A stretch of 36,738 bases of DNA, taken from an uncultured bacterium. Its GTDB lineage: Bacteria; Patescibacteriota; Minisyncoccia; Phycocordibacterales; UBA9973. The stretch lies in the NCBI GenBank assembly GCA_903838985.1, contig CAIMAO010000038.1, positions 1 through 36,738 of the forward strand, read 5' to 3'. Made by a program: the position numbers and the translations under genes. Every line of letters begins with the position of its first letter. Positions within the stretch are counted from its first letter, which is position 1. This document shows, piece by piece, positions 16,029 to 23,716 of this stretch. The notes under the pieces were generated by a model. That model ran no database searches, was not told the origin of the DNA, and saw only the letters and a program-made list of their open reading frames with translations.

Positions 16029-16970
16029 ATGGATATAAAAACAGCAGAATTTGTAAGTCCGAGTCATCCAGATAAAGTTTGTGATTTTATTGCAGACTCT
16101 ATTTTAGATGCTTATTTAGAAAATGATAAGAATAGTAGAGTAGCCGTGGAGGTTATGGGAGGACATAATTTAGTGACAATAAATGGTGAAGTTACTAGCG
16201 GTTCAAACCCAGATTTAGAAAAATTAGTAAAGAATATTGTAGGTGAAAATTTTAAAGTAATAATAAATTTATCAAAACAAAGTTCAAATATTGCATCTGG
16301 CGTAGATACAGGAGGAGCAGGAGATCAAGGAATAATGAAGGGATATGCAATTTCTGAGACCAAAACAATGTTGCCAATAGAATATGAATTAGCTAGAGAG
16401 CTTTGTATGAAAGTTTACGATAAATATCATTGTGATGGTAAAACTCAAGTGACTTTGGATGGGAATAAGGTAAAAACTGTAGTTGTAAGTTTTCAAAATT
16501 CAAAAAATGAAGAATTACTAATTTTTGTAAAAAGTTTGATAGATGCCGAAGAGTATTTAATAAATCCAGCAGGTGAATGGACGATAGGGAGCTTTGATGC
16601 AGATACAGGACTTTCTGGTAGAAAATTAATTGTAGATAATTATGGACCAGAAATTCCTATCGGTGGTGGTTCGTTTTCTGGAAAAGATTATACGAAAGTA
16701 GACAGAAGCGGTGCATATATGGCGAGAAAGATTGCTGTTGATTTTGTTAAAAAAGGATTAGCGAAAGAAGCATTTGTAAAATTAGCTTATGCAATAGGTA
16801 AAGCAGAACCAGTGATGTCTGTGGCTCTCTTAGACGGCAAGGAAGTTGCGATAGAGGGGTATGACCTCACTCCAAAAGGAATTAAAAAAGCTCTTAATTT
16901 AGAAAATGTAAATTTTGCTGAAACTTCAAAATGGGGACACTTTGGTAGAGATTTTAGTTGGGACAAATAA
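16029..16970 (+). CDS. metK: S-adenosylmethionine synthetase, short form
   Basis: 313 residues from the ATG at 16029; an earlier GTG at 16002 abuts the -10 box. Core motifs are SPSHPDKVCDFIADSILDA (substrate and ATP binding), GVDTGGAGDQGIMKGYA, KTQVTLDG, IGGGSFSGKDYTKVDRSGAY (P-loop-like) and KWGHFGRDFSWDK at the C-terminus. It makes SAM from methionine and ATP. Typical bacterial MetK is about 380-400 residues; here the regions around the GAGDQG loop and near the C-terminus are shortened, yet all catalytic segments remain. It is convergent with cysS, the two stop codons touching with no gap. Confidence 0.95.
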   Translation: MDIKTAEFVSPSHPDKVCDFIADSILDAYLENDKNSRVAVEVMGGHNLVTINGEVTSGSNPDLEKLVKNIVGENFKVIINLSKQSSNIASGVDTGGAGDQGIMKGYAISETKTMLPIEYELARELCMKVYDKYHCDGKTQVTLDGNKVKTVVVSFQNSKNEELLIFVKSLIDAEEYLINPAGEWTIGSFDADTGLSGRKLIVDNYGPEIPIGGGSFSGKDYTKVDRSGAYMARKIAVDFVKKGLAKEAFVKLAYAIGKAEPVMSVALLDGKEVAIEGYDLTPKGIKKALNLENVNFAETSKWGHFGRDFSWDK

Positions 16971-18362
16971 TTAAATTTTATTTAATTTATATCCTTCAGA
17001 AGAATCTTTTACTTCGTAACCTAAAGAATTTATTTTTTCTCGCAATTCGTCAGATTTTTTGAAATCTTTATTTTTGCGTGCTTGCTCACGTTCTTCTGCA
17101 AGTTTAATTATTTCTTCTGGAACTATTTCTTCTTTTAAATTTTCAAAACCAAGTCCTAAAACTTTATCAAAATCTAAAATCGTGGCTTTTCTATCAGCGG
17201 GAGAGATATGTTCATCTTTTATTACATCCCAGAGCAAAACTAAGGCTTTTGGGGTGTCTAAGTCATTTTCTATGTATTCTTTGAATTTCTGTTTATATTC
17301 TGAGTTTACTGACCCATTTTGACCCTTTATACCCCCCTCAAGCTCAATATAAAGCTTATAGAGGCGTTTTAATGCCACTTCGGCTCCTTCTAGGGCTTCC
17401 CAGCTAAAATTGACTTTTGTGCGATAATTAGCCATTAGTAGCCAAAAACGATAAGCTATGGGATTGATATTTTTTTCTAATAAATTTTCTATTCTTAAAA
17501 AATTACCAGATGATTTTGCCATTCTTTCACCTCCGATATCTACGTGTTCACTATGCATCCAAAATTTAACAAAAGGTTTTTTACCAGTTGCACATTCAGA
17601 TTGAGCAATTTCATTTGTGTGGTGTGTAGGTATGAGATCTATTCCACCGGTATGAATATCAAATTGTTCTCCTAAAAATTTCATACTCATTGCAGAACAT
17701 TCAATATGCCAACCAGGGAAACCTTTTCCAAAAGGTGATTCAAAACCAAGCTTGTCATTAAATTTCCATAAAGCAAAATCTTCAGGATTTTTTTTCTCAG
17801 AATTTTCTAAAACTCTAGCTCCTTCTTTATTCCAATTTCTTTCACCACCCCAAAGAGCACCATAATCAGACATTTTAGAAATATCAAAATAAATTCCATC
17901 GTTCGTTTTATATGCGTATTTTTTTTCTTCCAGTTTTTTAATTAATTCAATATCTTCTTTTACATAGTCACTTGCGTAATACATTCCATCAGGCATTTCT
18001 ATGTTTAAAATTTTCAAATCTTCTTTAAATTTTTCAGTATAAAATTCTGCAAGTTCTCGCATGTTTTTTAATGACAGCTCTTTTCCTTCACGCAAAAGTC
18101 CTTTTGTCATTTTATCTTCACCAGAATCTGCATCACTAGAAAGGTGTCCTATATCTGTGATATTCATTATTTGTTTTACTTTATATCCATCGTATTTTAA
18201 AGTACGACGCAAAATATCTGCAAAAAAATATGAACGCAAATTTGCTATATGAGCATAATAATAAACAGTTGGTCCGCAAGAATACATTCCTACTTCATCT
18301 TTATTGATGGGAGTGAAGTCTTCTTTTTCTCTAGTTAAAGTATTGTAAAATTTTAATGGCAT
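16971..18362 (-). CDS. cysS: Cysteine--tRNA ligase
   Basis: 463 residues, class I. The HIGH-like motif is CGPTVYYYAHIANLRS; the first zinc-binding Cys is in MYSCGPTVY and the later ligands in GWHIECSAMS and HHTNEIAQSE. The KMSKS-like loop is RMAKSSGN. The C-terminal helical domain ends in the typical REQARKNKDFKKSDELREKI. A short Gly/Gln-rich insert (ELEGGIKGQNGS) sits in the linker before that domain. It charges tRNA-Cys. It lies 9 bases downstream of the AI-2E-family gene on the same strand and is probably co-transcribed with it. Confidence 0.97.
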   Translation of the reverse strand: MPLKFYNTLTREKEDFTPINKDEVGMYSCGPTVYYYAHIANLRSYFFADILRRTLKYDGYKVKQIMNITDIGHLSSDADSGEDKMTKGLLREGKELSLKNMRELAEFYTEKFKEDLKILNIEMPDGMYYASDYVKEDIELIKKLEEKKYAYKTNDGIYFDISKMSDYGALWGGERNWNKEGARVLENSEKKNPEDFALWKFNDKLGFESPFGKGFPGWHIECSAMSMKFLGEQFDIHTGGIDLIPTHHTNEIAQSECATGKKPFVKFWMHSEHVDIGGERMAKSSGNFLRIENLLEKNINPIAYRFWLLMANYRTKVNFSWEALEGAEVALKRLYKLYIELEGGIKGQNGSVNSEYKQKFKEYIENDLDTPKALVLLWDVIKDEHISPADRKATILDFDKVLGLGFENLKEEIVPEEIIKLAEEREQARKNKDFKKSDELREKINSLGYEVKDSSEGYKLNKI

Positions 18363-18371
18363 ATAGATTAA

Positions 18372-19391
18372 TTATGAAGTTCTGACATTTTGAAATTCAT
18401 TTCTGTAAATAGAAATAAGAGTATAAAGCAAACTTATCGTTAGAGGTCCTACTATTATACCTACTGGTCCAAAAAGAGAAATGCCACCCAAGACTGCGAA
18501 TAAAATTAAAAGGGGAGGCAAACTTACTTTTTTCCCAACGATAATTGGATTTAAAATATTATCTATTGCTGCGACTAGAGCCAAACCCCAAACAGCCAAA
18601 CCTATTGCATTCAAAGTGTCACCAGTGGTATACAAATAAATTACAGCTGGGATCGTCACAAGTCCGCTACCTATTGTAGGTACCAATGCAGTAATCATTG
18701 CTAATAATCCCCACAATGCAGGGTTAGGCACTTTGAATATGGTTAAACCAATACTGACTAATGTTCCTTGAATTAAAACTATAGCTACATATCCTCTAAA
18801 TATTCCACTTATTGAAAGAGCTATTTTGTTAATTATTTTTTCATCATTTTCATCTGAAAGTGGGCTGATTATTTTTATAGATTTTTTCCAATATTTATTA
18901 TCTTTCAAAAAGAAAAACATTGATAAGAAAGTAAGGAAGAAAGAAAATATAGTAGATAGAGTTGAAGTAAAAATACTTGTGACATTGTTTGTGATGAGAG
19001 AAATAAGTGCTGTTATTTTTTCATATAAATCAAAAGATACTCCGTGTGGTAAAAAGTTATTGATAGAAGTATTTATTGAATCTATAAATGGCATAGGGTT
19101 GGCATTGTTTGTAACCATTTCATAAACATTTTGACTTTGGTTTAGAAGTATCATTGAGACACCGAAAAGTAGCCCACATATTATTATTATAAAAAGGGCA
19201 ACAGTGAGAGCGGCAGATAGCCAATCTGGTAATTTTTTATTGAACCATTGATAAATTGGGAAAAATACTATAGAAAAAGAAATACCCAATGTTAATACTA
19301 TCCAAAAAGGACGAAATATTAAAAAAGAAAAAAGAAAAACGCTAAATAATAAAATAAAGAAAAAATATCTTTCAATGATTTTTGTTTGCAT
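18372..19391 (-). CDS. AI-2E family membrane transporter
   Basis: 339 residues with about eight membrane helices. The C-terminal half has the family hallmarks: FRGYVAIVLIQGTLVSIGLT, NPALWGLLAMITALVPTIGSG and DNILNPIIVGKKVSLPPLL, followed by GPVGIIVGPL. Known members export AI-2 or act as Na+/H+ antiporters; the substrate here is unknown. The ATG at 19391 was chosen because a good extended -10 promoter (TGTTATAAT) lies just upstream and the alternative TTG at 19430 falls inside a hairpin repeat. cysS follows after 9 bases. Confidence 0.88.
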   Translation of the reverse strand: MQTKIIERYFFFILLFSVFLFSFLIFRPFWIVLTLGISFSIVFFPIYQWFNKKLPDWLSAALTVALFIIIICGLLFGVSMILLNQSQNVYEMVTNNANPMPFIDSINTSINNFLPHGVSFDLYEKITALISLITNNVTSIFTSTLSTIFSFFLTFLSMFFFLKDNKYWKKSIKIISPLSDENDEKIINKIALSISGIFRGYVAIVLIQGTLVSIGLTIFKVPNPALWGLLAMITALVPTIGSGLVTIPAVIYLYTTGDTLNAIGLAVWGLALVAAIDNILNPIIVGKKVSLPPLLILFAVLGGISLFGPVGIIVGPLTISLLYTLISIYRNEFQNVRTS

Positions 19392-19400
19392 ATAAGGCTT

Positions 19401-19429
19401 ATTATAACACTTAATATTGAGTATTAGCA
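19401..19429 (-). promoter_or_regulatory. Promoter of the AI-2E family gene
   Basis: On the minus strand TTGCTA (19429-19424), a 17-bp spacer and TATAAT (19406-19401) preceded by TG give a near-consensus extended promoter. The start would be near 19394, 3 nt before the ATG. The -35 box overlaps the outer arm of the hairpin repeat at 19426-19518. Confidence 0.7.
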
Positions 19430-19518
19430 AAAACTACCTAAAAATTTTCATCCCTGCGCCCTTCTCGGATTACCGAGTGGGACCCTCGGGAAGTGAAAAT
19501 TTTTAGGTAGTTTTTGCT
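19426..19518. repeat. Palindromic element, core family C
   Basis: Perfect 25-bp arms at 19426-19450 and 19494-19518 enclose a 43-base GC-rich core. The core contains a nested hairpin (CCC-TT-CTCGG-atta-CCGAG-T-GGG, 19459-19481) and a TCCC/GGGA pair near its ends. Organisation matches the A and B elements, but the core differs. It lies between divergent genes, with its left arm touching the -35 box of the AI-2E-family promoter. Confidence 0.85.
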
Positions 19519-19532
19519 TTACCTTGTAAAGC

Positions 19533-19559
19533 TTGCCTTTTTAAGCTTTTTAATATAAT
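19533..19559 (+). promoter_or_regulatory. Promoter of rplU
   Basis: TTGCCT (19533-19538), 15 bp, TATAAT (19554-19559). The -10 ends 9 bases before the ATG, so the leader is about 3 nt, leaving no room for an L21-binding leader structure. Confidence 0.55.
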
Positions 19560-19568
19560 ATAGAACTT

Positions 19569-19886
19569 ATGAAATTTGCAGTTATACAAACAGGGGGGAA
19601 ACAATACAAAGTCTCAAAAGACAGTCTTGTTTCTATTGAAAAAATAAAAGGGGAATACAAGGTTGGAGACAAAATTTCTTTTGATAAGGTTCTTTTAGTT
19701 GATGATGGTAAAAATACCACTATCGGCACACCTTACATAAAAGATGCCACAGTTGAAGCTGAACTTATCCAAATCGGCCGCACAAGGAAGGTTTTAGTTA
19801 TGAAATATAAACAGAAATCTCGATATCTACGTAGAAACGGTCACCGCCAACCATTTTTTAAAGTAAAAGTTTTAGATATAAAATAA
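19569..19886 (+). CDS. rplU: 50S ribosomal protein L21
   Basis: 105 residues, normal length. It begins MKFAVIQTGGKQYKVSKDS, as L21 does, and contains GTPYIKDATVEAE and the RNA-binding C-terminal KYKQKSRYLRRNGHRQPF signature. A 23S rRNA-binding large-subunit protein. The usual partner rpmA (L27) is not next to it; recR converges from the other side. Confidence 0.98.
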   Translation: MKFAVIQTGGKQYKVSKDSLVSIEKIKGEYKVGDKISFDKVLLVDDGKNTTIGTPYIKDATVEAELIQIGRTRKVLVMKYKQKSRYLRRNGHRQPFFKVKVLDIK

Positions 19887-19889
19887 ACT

Positions 19890-19919
19890 AAAAAATCACC
19901 CTAAACAGGTGATTTTTTT
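19890..19919 (+). terminator. Rho-independent terminator of rplU
   Basis: AAAAAATCACC (19890-19900) pairs with GGTGATTTTTT (19908-19918) across CTAAACA. The T-run overlaps the stop codon of convergent recR, and the A-rich left arm could make it work for recR too. Confidence 0.9.
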
Positions 19920-20532
19920 ATTGTCTATTTTTGAAAGCGTTTTTTAGAGTGTCGTTGTCTGAATATTCAAGTTCAGTGCCTGTGGAAAGACCTCTACCTA
20001 AAGAAGAAATTTTTATACCTAACGGTTCTGTAATATTAATGATTTGATTTCGAACATAAAAATCAGTATGGTTTCCTTGAGGACTTAAAGAAAAAGCTAG
20101 AATTATTTCTTTTAAAATTGTTGAATCTTTTTTTATTCTTTCTATAAGCTCATTGATTCTAATTCTTTTATTTGTATTTTTTTCAACGATAGGGACGAGT
20201 CCTCCTAAGATAAAATATTTGCCATCATAAACTCTACTTTTATTGATACTTTCTAAGTCAGAATCTTTCTCAACAATCATTAATGTAGAAGAATCAACAT
20301 TTGGATTTGCACAAATTTCACAAATTGTGGATTTATTTGTTTTTATAAGGAAAAATTTAAAACATTCTTTGCATTGTGATATTTCTTTTTTTAATTCTTT
20401 TATTAAACTAGATAAATTGGAAGTGTATTCTGGGTTTCTAGACATCAAAAAATATACAAAACGTTTTGCTTGCCTTTCTCCTATGCCAGGAAATTCTTTA
20501 AATATTTCGGTTAATTTTTCTATAATATCCAT
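19918..20532 (-). CDS. recR: Recombination protein RecR
   Basis: 204 residues, normal length. The helix-hairpin-helix segment FPGIGERQAKRFVYFL, a four-cysteine zinc finger (CKECFKFFL...CEICANP), the Toprim domain beginning LMIVEKDSDLESI, and the C-terminal GRGLSTGTELEYSD signature are all present. It loads RecA with RecF/RecO in gap repair. It follows dnaB on the same strand with a 3-base gap, so the two form an operon. Confidence 0.97.
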   Translation of the reverse strand: MDIIEKLTEIFKEFPGIGERQAKRFVYFLMSRNPEYTSNLSSLIKELKKEISQCKECFKFFLIKTNKSTICEICANPNVDSSTLMIVEKDSDLESINKSRVYDGKYFILGGLVPIVEKNTNKRIRINELIERIKKDSTILKEIILAFSLSPQGNHTDFYVRNQIINITEPLGIKISSLGRGLSTGTELEYSDNDTLKNAFKNRQ

Positions 20533-20535
20533 ATT

Positions 20536-21939
20536 TTAAAATTCGTCCAATTCCTCACTTATTTTTGTTGCAGAAAATTCACTAAGGCTACTTTTTTCAA
20601 GATTCAAGAAAGTTGTAGTTTTTTCGTCAAAGAACAAATCAACTTTTCCAGTAGGACCATTTCTGTGTTTTTCTATTAATATCTCAGCGATATTTGTCTT
20701 TTCAGATTCATCTTTACCTTTATCTTCTCGGTGAATAAACATTACCACATCAGCGTCCTGTTCGATAGAACCTGAATCACGAAGATCAGAAAGTCTTGGT
20801 CTACCTCCTCGAGATTCTACCGCACGGTTAAGCTGAGAGAGTGCAAGCACAGGCACATCGAGTTCTTTTGCTAAACTTTTCAGAGATCTTGATATTTCTG
20901 TGACTTGGTTGACCATAGAATCATAATTTTTAGAAGTGGTCATAAGTTGCAAGTAGTCTACGACGATAAGGTCCAATCCTTTTTCTGCTTTTAATCTACG
21001 GGAAAGAGCTTTCATTTTTACGATAGAGTTGCCTGGTGTGTCATCTATAAATATTTTTGCTTTGGCGAGTTTATCTAATGAATCACGAAGTTGAGAAAAA
21101 TCTCTGTCGGATGAAAGATGTCCAGTTCGTAAATTCCATGCATTCACACGTGATTGAGCTGAAAGCATTCTATCTACGAGTTGTTGAGAAGACATTTCCA
21201 AAGAGAAAATTAATATAGATTTATTGTGGGTAACAGCAGACATGCGGGCTATGTCTAGAGCAAGTGTAGTTTTACCCATAGAAGGTCTTGCTGCTAAAAT
21301 AATTAAGTCAGATTTTTGCAAACCAGAAAGTGTGCCATCTAATTCTTTGAAACCAGTAGGTAAGCCACGAAGTGCATCTTTATGTTCGTGCAATTTTTCA
21401 AGACGCTCCCATGCTTCAGGTAATGCATCTTTTAAGTTTACAAACTTTTGACTTTTTGGAGATGAAATTACACTAAAGATTTTCTTTTCTGCCATATCTA
21501 GTATGTCATCCATATGATCATCACTTTCTTCAAAGGCAAGTTCAGAGACATAGTCTGCAGCATCTATTAAACTTCTTAACACATATTTTTTTTGAACGAT
21601 ATCAGCATAATGTTTTACGTTTGTGGAAGAGGGAACGACATTTACTATTTCTGCCAAATATTGATTACCCCCAACTCTTTCTAATAATTTTTGTTCGCCT
21701 AGTTTAGTAGAAAGCGAAAGCATGTCTATCGGTTCATTTTTCAAAAATAAATCAAGCATTGCTTGGAAAATTAATTTGTGTTTTTCAACATAAAAAGAAT
21801 CTTGGTTTATTATTGCTTCCACTTCTTGGATAGCATCCTTACGAAGCATTATAGAACCGAGCACTGCTTGCTCTGATGGAATACTTTGAGGAGGAATGCG
21901 TATATTATTTTTATTTGTTTTTGTCGTCATTAGAAACAT
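20536..21939 (-). CDS. dnaB: Replicative DNA helicase DnaB
   Basis: 467 residues. The N-terminal primase-binding domain starts IPPQSIPSEQAVLGSIMLRK. The RecA-like motor has Walker A AARPSMGKTTLALDIA near residue 220, the VVDYLQLM Walker B, SQLNRAVESR, and the RLSDLRDSGSIEQDADVV segment with the arginine finger region. No intein. ATGs at 21939 and 21930 are both possible: a TATGTT or TAAAAT box just upstream would give a transcript starting at one or the other. recR is co-directional and 3 bases downstream. Divergent from trpS across a B-type hairpin element. Confidence 0.97.
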   Translation of the reverse strand: MFLMTTKTNKNNIRIPPQSIPSEQAVLGSIMLRKDAIQEVEAIINQDSFYVEKHKLIFQAMLDLFLKNEPIDMLSLSTKLGEQKLLERVGGNQYLAEIVNVVPSSTNVKHYADIVQKKYVLRSLIDAADYVSELAFEESDDHMDDILDMAEKKIFSVISSPKSQKFVNLKDALPEAWERLEKLHEHKDALRGLPTGFKELDGTLSGLQKSDLIILAARPSMGKTTLALDIARMSAVTHNKSILIFSLEMSSQQLVDRMLSAQSRVNAWNLRTGHLSSDRDFSQLRDSLDKLAKAKIFIDDTPGNSIVKMKALSRRLKAEKGLDLIVVDYLQLMTTSKNYDSMVNQVTEISRSLKSLAKELDVPVLALSQLNRAVESRGGRPRLSDLRDSGSIEQDADVVMFIHREDKGKDESEKTNIAEILIEKHRNGPTGKVDLFFDEKTTTFLNLEKSSLSEFSATKISEELDEF

Positions 21940-22010
21940 TTTAACATAGTAAAAAAATAGTCAAAATCAAAAAGTTATTAAAACTGTTATTAAGTTGGGG
22001 ACAAATACAG

Positions 22011-22099
22011 GCAGATTCTGCAAAGAATTTTTGAGTCTTCGCCCTCGGAGTCATAAAGACAGGGGACCCACGACTCTTAAAATTCTTTGCAGAATCTGC
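22011..22099. repeat. Palindromic element, core family B, copy 1
   Basis: Perfect 21-bp arms at 22011-22031 and 22079-22099 enclose a GC-rich core of about 47 bases. Within the core GAGTC (22033-22037) pairs with GACTC (22072-22076), CCCT (22042-22045) with AGGG (22061-22064) and GTC (22050-22052) with GAC (22058-22060). The same core, with three or four base changes, occurs at 29728-29813 between unrelated arms. It lies between divergent dnaB and trpS, ending about 10 bases before the trpS -10 region. Confidence 0.85.
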
Positions 22100-22109
22100 T
22101 TTCCTGCTG

Positions 22110-22115
22110 TAAAAT
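22110..22115 (+). promoter_or_regulatory. Probable -10 box of trpS
   Basis: TAAAAT ends 6 bases before the trpS ATG, predicting a leaderless message. No T-box motif or Trp operator-like palindrome is seen between the hairpin element and trpS. Confidence 0.4.
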
Positions 22116-22121
22116 ATAGTT

Positions 22122-23078
22122 ATGTCTAAAAAAGTATTATTATCAGGGGTAAAGCCAACAGGTGCACCACATATAGGTAATTATTTTGGTGCAATGAAAC
22201 AATTTGTAGAACTTCAAAATGATTATGATGGTTATGTTTTTATTGCTGATTATCACGCTTTGAATTTTATTCAAAATAAGGAAGAAATGCATAAAAATAT
22301 TATTAATATTTTACTTGATTATTTAGCTATTGGCCTCGATCCTAAAAAAATAACAATATTCAAACAATCTGATATTTTAGAACACACAGAACTTGCTTGG
22401 ATTTTTGATACTTTTACAACAATGCCATACCTTATGCGTGCTCATGCGTATAAAGATGCGCTCGGCAAAAATAAAGAAATATCTGTTGGCACATTCAACT
22501 ATCCGATGCTTATGGCAGCTGATATTTTACTTTACGATGTAGATGTAGTTCCTGTAGGACAAGATCAAAAACAACATGTAGAATATGCGAGAGATACAGC
22601 AGAGAAATTTAATTATATTTTTGGTGAAACTTTTAAACTACCAGAACCAATGATTATGAAAGATGTTGCAGTTGTTCCAGGGATAGATGGGAGAAAAATG
22701 TCAAAAAGTTATAACAATCACATTCCACTTTTTGCATCACATGAGGAGGTTAAAAAATGTGTGATGGGTATAGTCACAGACTCTAGTGGTGGTATTCCTA
22801 AAAATGTCTTTGCTATACATAGTTTGTTGAGACCAGAAAAAGAACTTTTACCAATATATGAAAGCAAGGCGGGTAAATATAAAGAATTAAAAGAATTATT
22901 AATTGAAGATTTAGAAAAATTTATTGCACCACTTCGAGAAAGAAGAAAAGAATTTGAGAAAGATATTCCCAAAGCTTTAAAAATCCTTGAAGAGGGAAGC
23001 AAAAAGGCAAAAATTGTAGCTTCAAAAAAAATGCAAGAAGTAAAAGAAAAGATAGGGGTAAATATCTATGAAAAATAA
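22122..23078 (+). CDS. trpS: Tryptophan--tRNA ligase
   Basis: 318 residues, class I. SGVKPTGAPHIGNYFGAM has the HIGH-type motif at residues 17-20. TrpRS-specific elements follow: the DYHAL loop, NYPMLMAADILLYDVDVVPV and GQDQKQHVEYARD. The KMSKS loop (GRKMSKSYNN) is near residue 191. It charges tRNA-Trp. Its 3' end overlaps the trpR-like gene by 11 bases (ATGAAAAATAA), coupling the synthetase to a presumed Trp-sensing regulator. Confidence 0.97.
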   Translation: MSKKVLLSGVKPTGAPHIGNYFGAMKQFVELQNDYDGYVFIADYHALNFIQNKEEMHKNIINILLDYLAIGLDPKKITIFKQSDILEHTELAWIFDTFTTMPYLMRAHAYKDALGKNKEISVGTFNYPMLMAADILLYDVDVVPVGQDQKQHVEYARDTAEKFNYIFGETFKLPEPMIMKDVAVVPGIDGRKMSKSYNNHIPLFASHEEVKKCVMGIVTDSSGGIPKNVFAIHSLLRPEKELLPIYESKAGKYKELKELLIEDLEKFIAPLRERRKEFEKDIPKALKILEEGSKKAKIVASKKMQEVKEKIGVNIYEK

Positions 23079-23355
23079 TTCTCAGCAATATAAAAAAGAA
23101 ATTATTGAAGTAATCTATAAAATATCTAAAGATAAAAATCTTTTAGCTGATTTTATAAAAGATATATTGACTCCTCGGGAATTTGATAATATTGGGGTTC
23201 GATGGCAAATCATAGAACGTATAGCAAAAGGGGAACATCATCAAGCTATTGCAGAGGAATTACATTTAGGAGTAGCGACCGTCACTCGTGGTTCAAGGGA
23301 AATGCGTAAAAAGGAAGGAGGATTAAGGAGAGCCTTAAAGGTTATCCACAAGTAA
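23068..23355 (+). CDS. trpR: TrpR-family repressor
   Basis: 95 residues, all helical, covering the TrpR fold. LTPREFDNIGVRWQIIERIAKG corresponds to the dimer and Trp-binding segment (E. coli [20 protein letters not shown]). The helix-turn-helix AIAEELHLGVATVTRGSREM matches LKNELGAGIATITRGSNSL. The related YerC branch shares this fold, so Trp as ligand is not proven. Two contexts favour it: the gene overlaps trpS, and a 30-bp palindrome followed by a Trp-Trp leader ORF begins 30 bases after its stop. It probably represses that promoter when Trp is plentiful. Confidence 0.85.
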   Translation: MKNNSQQYKKEIIEVIYKISKDKNLLADFIKDILTPREFDNIGVRWQIIERIAKGEHHQAIAEELHLGVATVTRGSREMRKKEGGLRRALKVIHK

Positions 23356-23368
23356 TATCTTTTCCCTA

Positions 23369-23414
23369 TTGATTTATTTTTAGTATATACTATCATACTA
23401 GTATGATAGTATAT
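23369..23414 (+). promoter_or_regulatory. Promoter with 30-bp perfect palindromic operator
   Basis: TTGATT (23369-23374), 16 bp, TATCAT (23391-23396). The -10 box lies inside a perfect palindrome, 23385-23414: ATATACTATCATACT followed by its complement, centred on ACTAGT. Known TrpR operators also carry CTAG cores. Position just downstream of trpR and over the -10 makes this a probable repressor operator; the assignment to TrpR is inference. Confidence 0.7.
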
Positions 23415-23451
23415 TGTTCTTTAATTAATTTACATAAAGGAGGTGATTTAG

Positions 23452-23496
23452 ATGGGTTGGTCTTCGTTAGACGACTGGTGGTGTTTAGGGCTTTGA
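23452..23496 (+). CDS. Trp-rich leader peptide, 14 codons
   Basis: The ORF encodes MGWSSLDDWWCLGL and stops with TGA. Three of 14 residues are Trp, two in tandem (TGG TGG, 23476-23481), as in trp leader peptides. It has a perfect Shine-Dalgarno, AAAGGAGGTGAT at 23436-23447, with 8 bases between GGAGG and the ATG, in a region where other genes have none. A terminator hairpin follows 32 bases after the stop. In the leader RNA GGTGG (23477-23481) can pair with CCACC (23515-23519), while TGTTT (23482-23486) can pair with AAACA of the terminator arm. No trp biosynthetic gene follows in the window. Expected role: sensing charged tRNA-Trp. Confidence 0.75.
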   Translation: MGWSSLDDWWCLGL

Positions 23497-23528
23497 TTTT
23501 TAAAACGGCTTTGCCCACCGTATCATTT

Positions 23529-23569
23529 TTGCCAAACATTATATCTGTGATGTTTGGCAATTTTTTATA
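23529..23569 (+). terminator. Terminator of the Trp leader
   Basis: TTGCCAAACAT (23529-23539) pairs perfectly with ATGTTTGGCAA (23550-23560) across a 10-base loop, followed by TTTTTTATAATTT. A canonical intrinsic terminator placed where an attenuator would be. Confidence 0.9.
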
Positions 23570-23611
23570 ATTTAGTTTTTCCACAGATGGTTTTGATATA
23601 AGGTTTATATA

Positions 23612-23620
23612 TGTTATAAT
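23612..23620 (+). promoter_or_regulatory. Extended -10 promoter upstream of the second leader
   Basis: TGTTATAAT matches the extended -10 used elsewhere in the window. The predicted start near 23627 is about 6 nt before the ATG of a 27-codon ORF. It is independent of the Trp leader promoter upstream. Confidence 0.6.
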
Positions 23621-23632
23621 GTTAATTCAATT

Positions 23633-23716
23633 ATGAAAGGTTTTAAAAATACAAAAATTATTGGTCTCGTCTGCCCAGTCCTCTTTATTAAAAAGGAGCC
23701 GTTTGTTTTTGTATAA
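23633..23716 (+). CDS. Possible 27-residue leader ORF
   Basis: The ORF reads MKGFKNTKIIGLVCPVLF and continues for nine more residues to the TAA at 23714-23716. It has no Shine-Dalgarno and would be near-leaderless. The middle (IIGLVCPVLFI) is rich in Ile, Leu and Val, and in C-ending codons (CTC GTC TGC CCA GTC CTC) that are unusual for this AT-rich DNA. Its stop codon lies inside the left arm of a predicted antiterminator. This suits a leader peptide whose translation chooses between two hairpins; it may also be a chance ORF. Confidence 0.4.
   Translation: MKGFKNTKIIGLVCPVLFIKKEPFVFV

Noticed and set aside
16960-16990. Terminator between metK and cysS
   Set aside because: The two stop codons touch, and only AT-rich sequence without a stable GC-paired stem is present.
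22032-22078. A T-box or Trp-specific leader before trpS
   Set aside because: The sequence lacks the GGTGGNACCGCG motif and is instead the shared core found again in scpA, so it is a repeat element.
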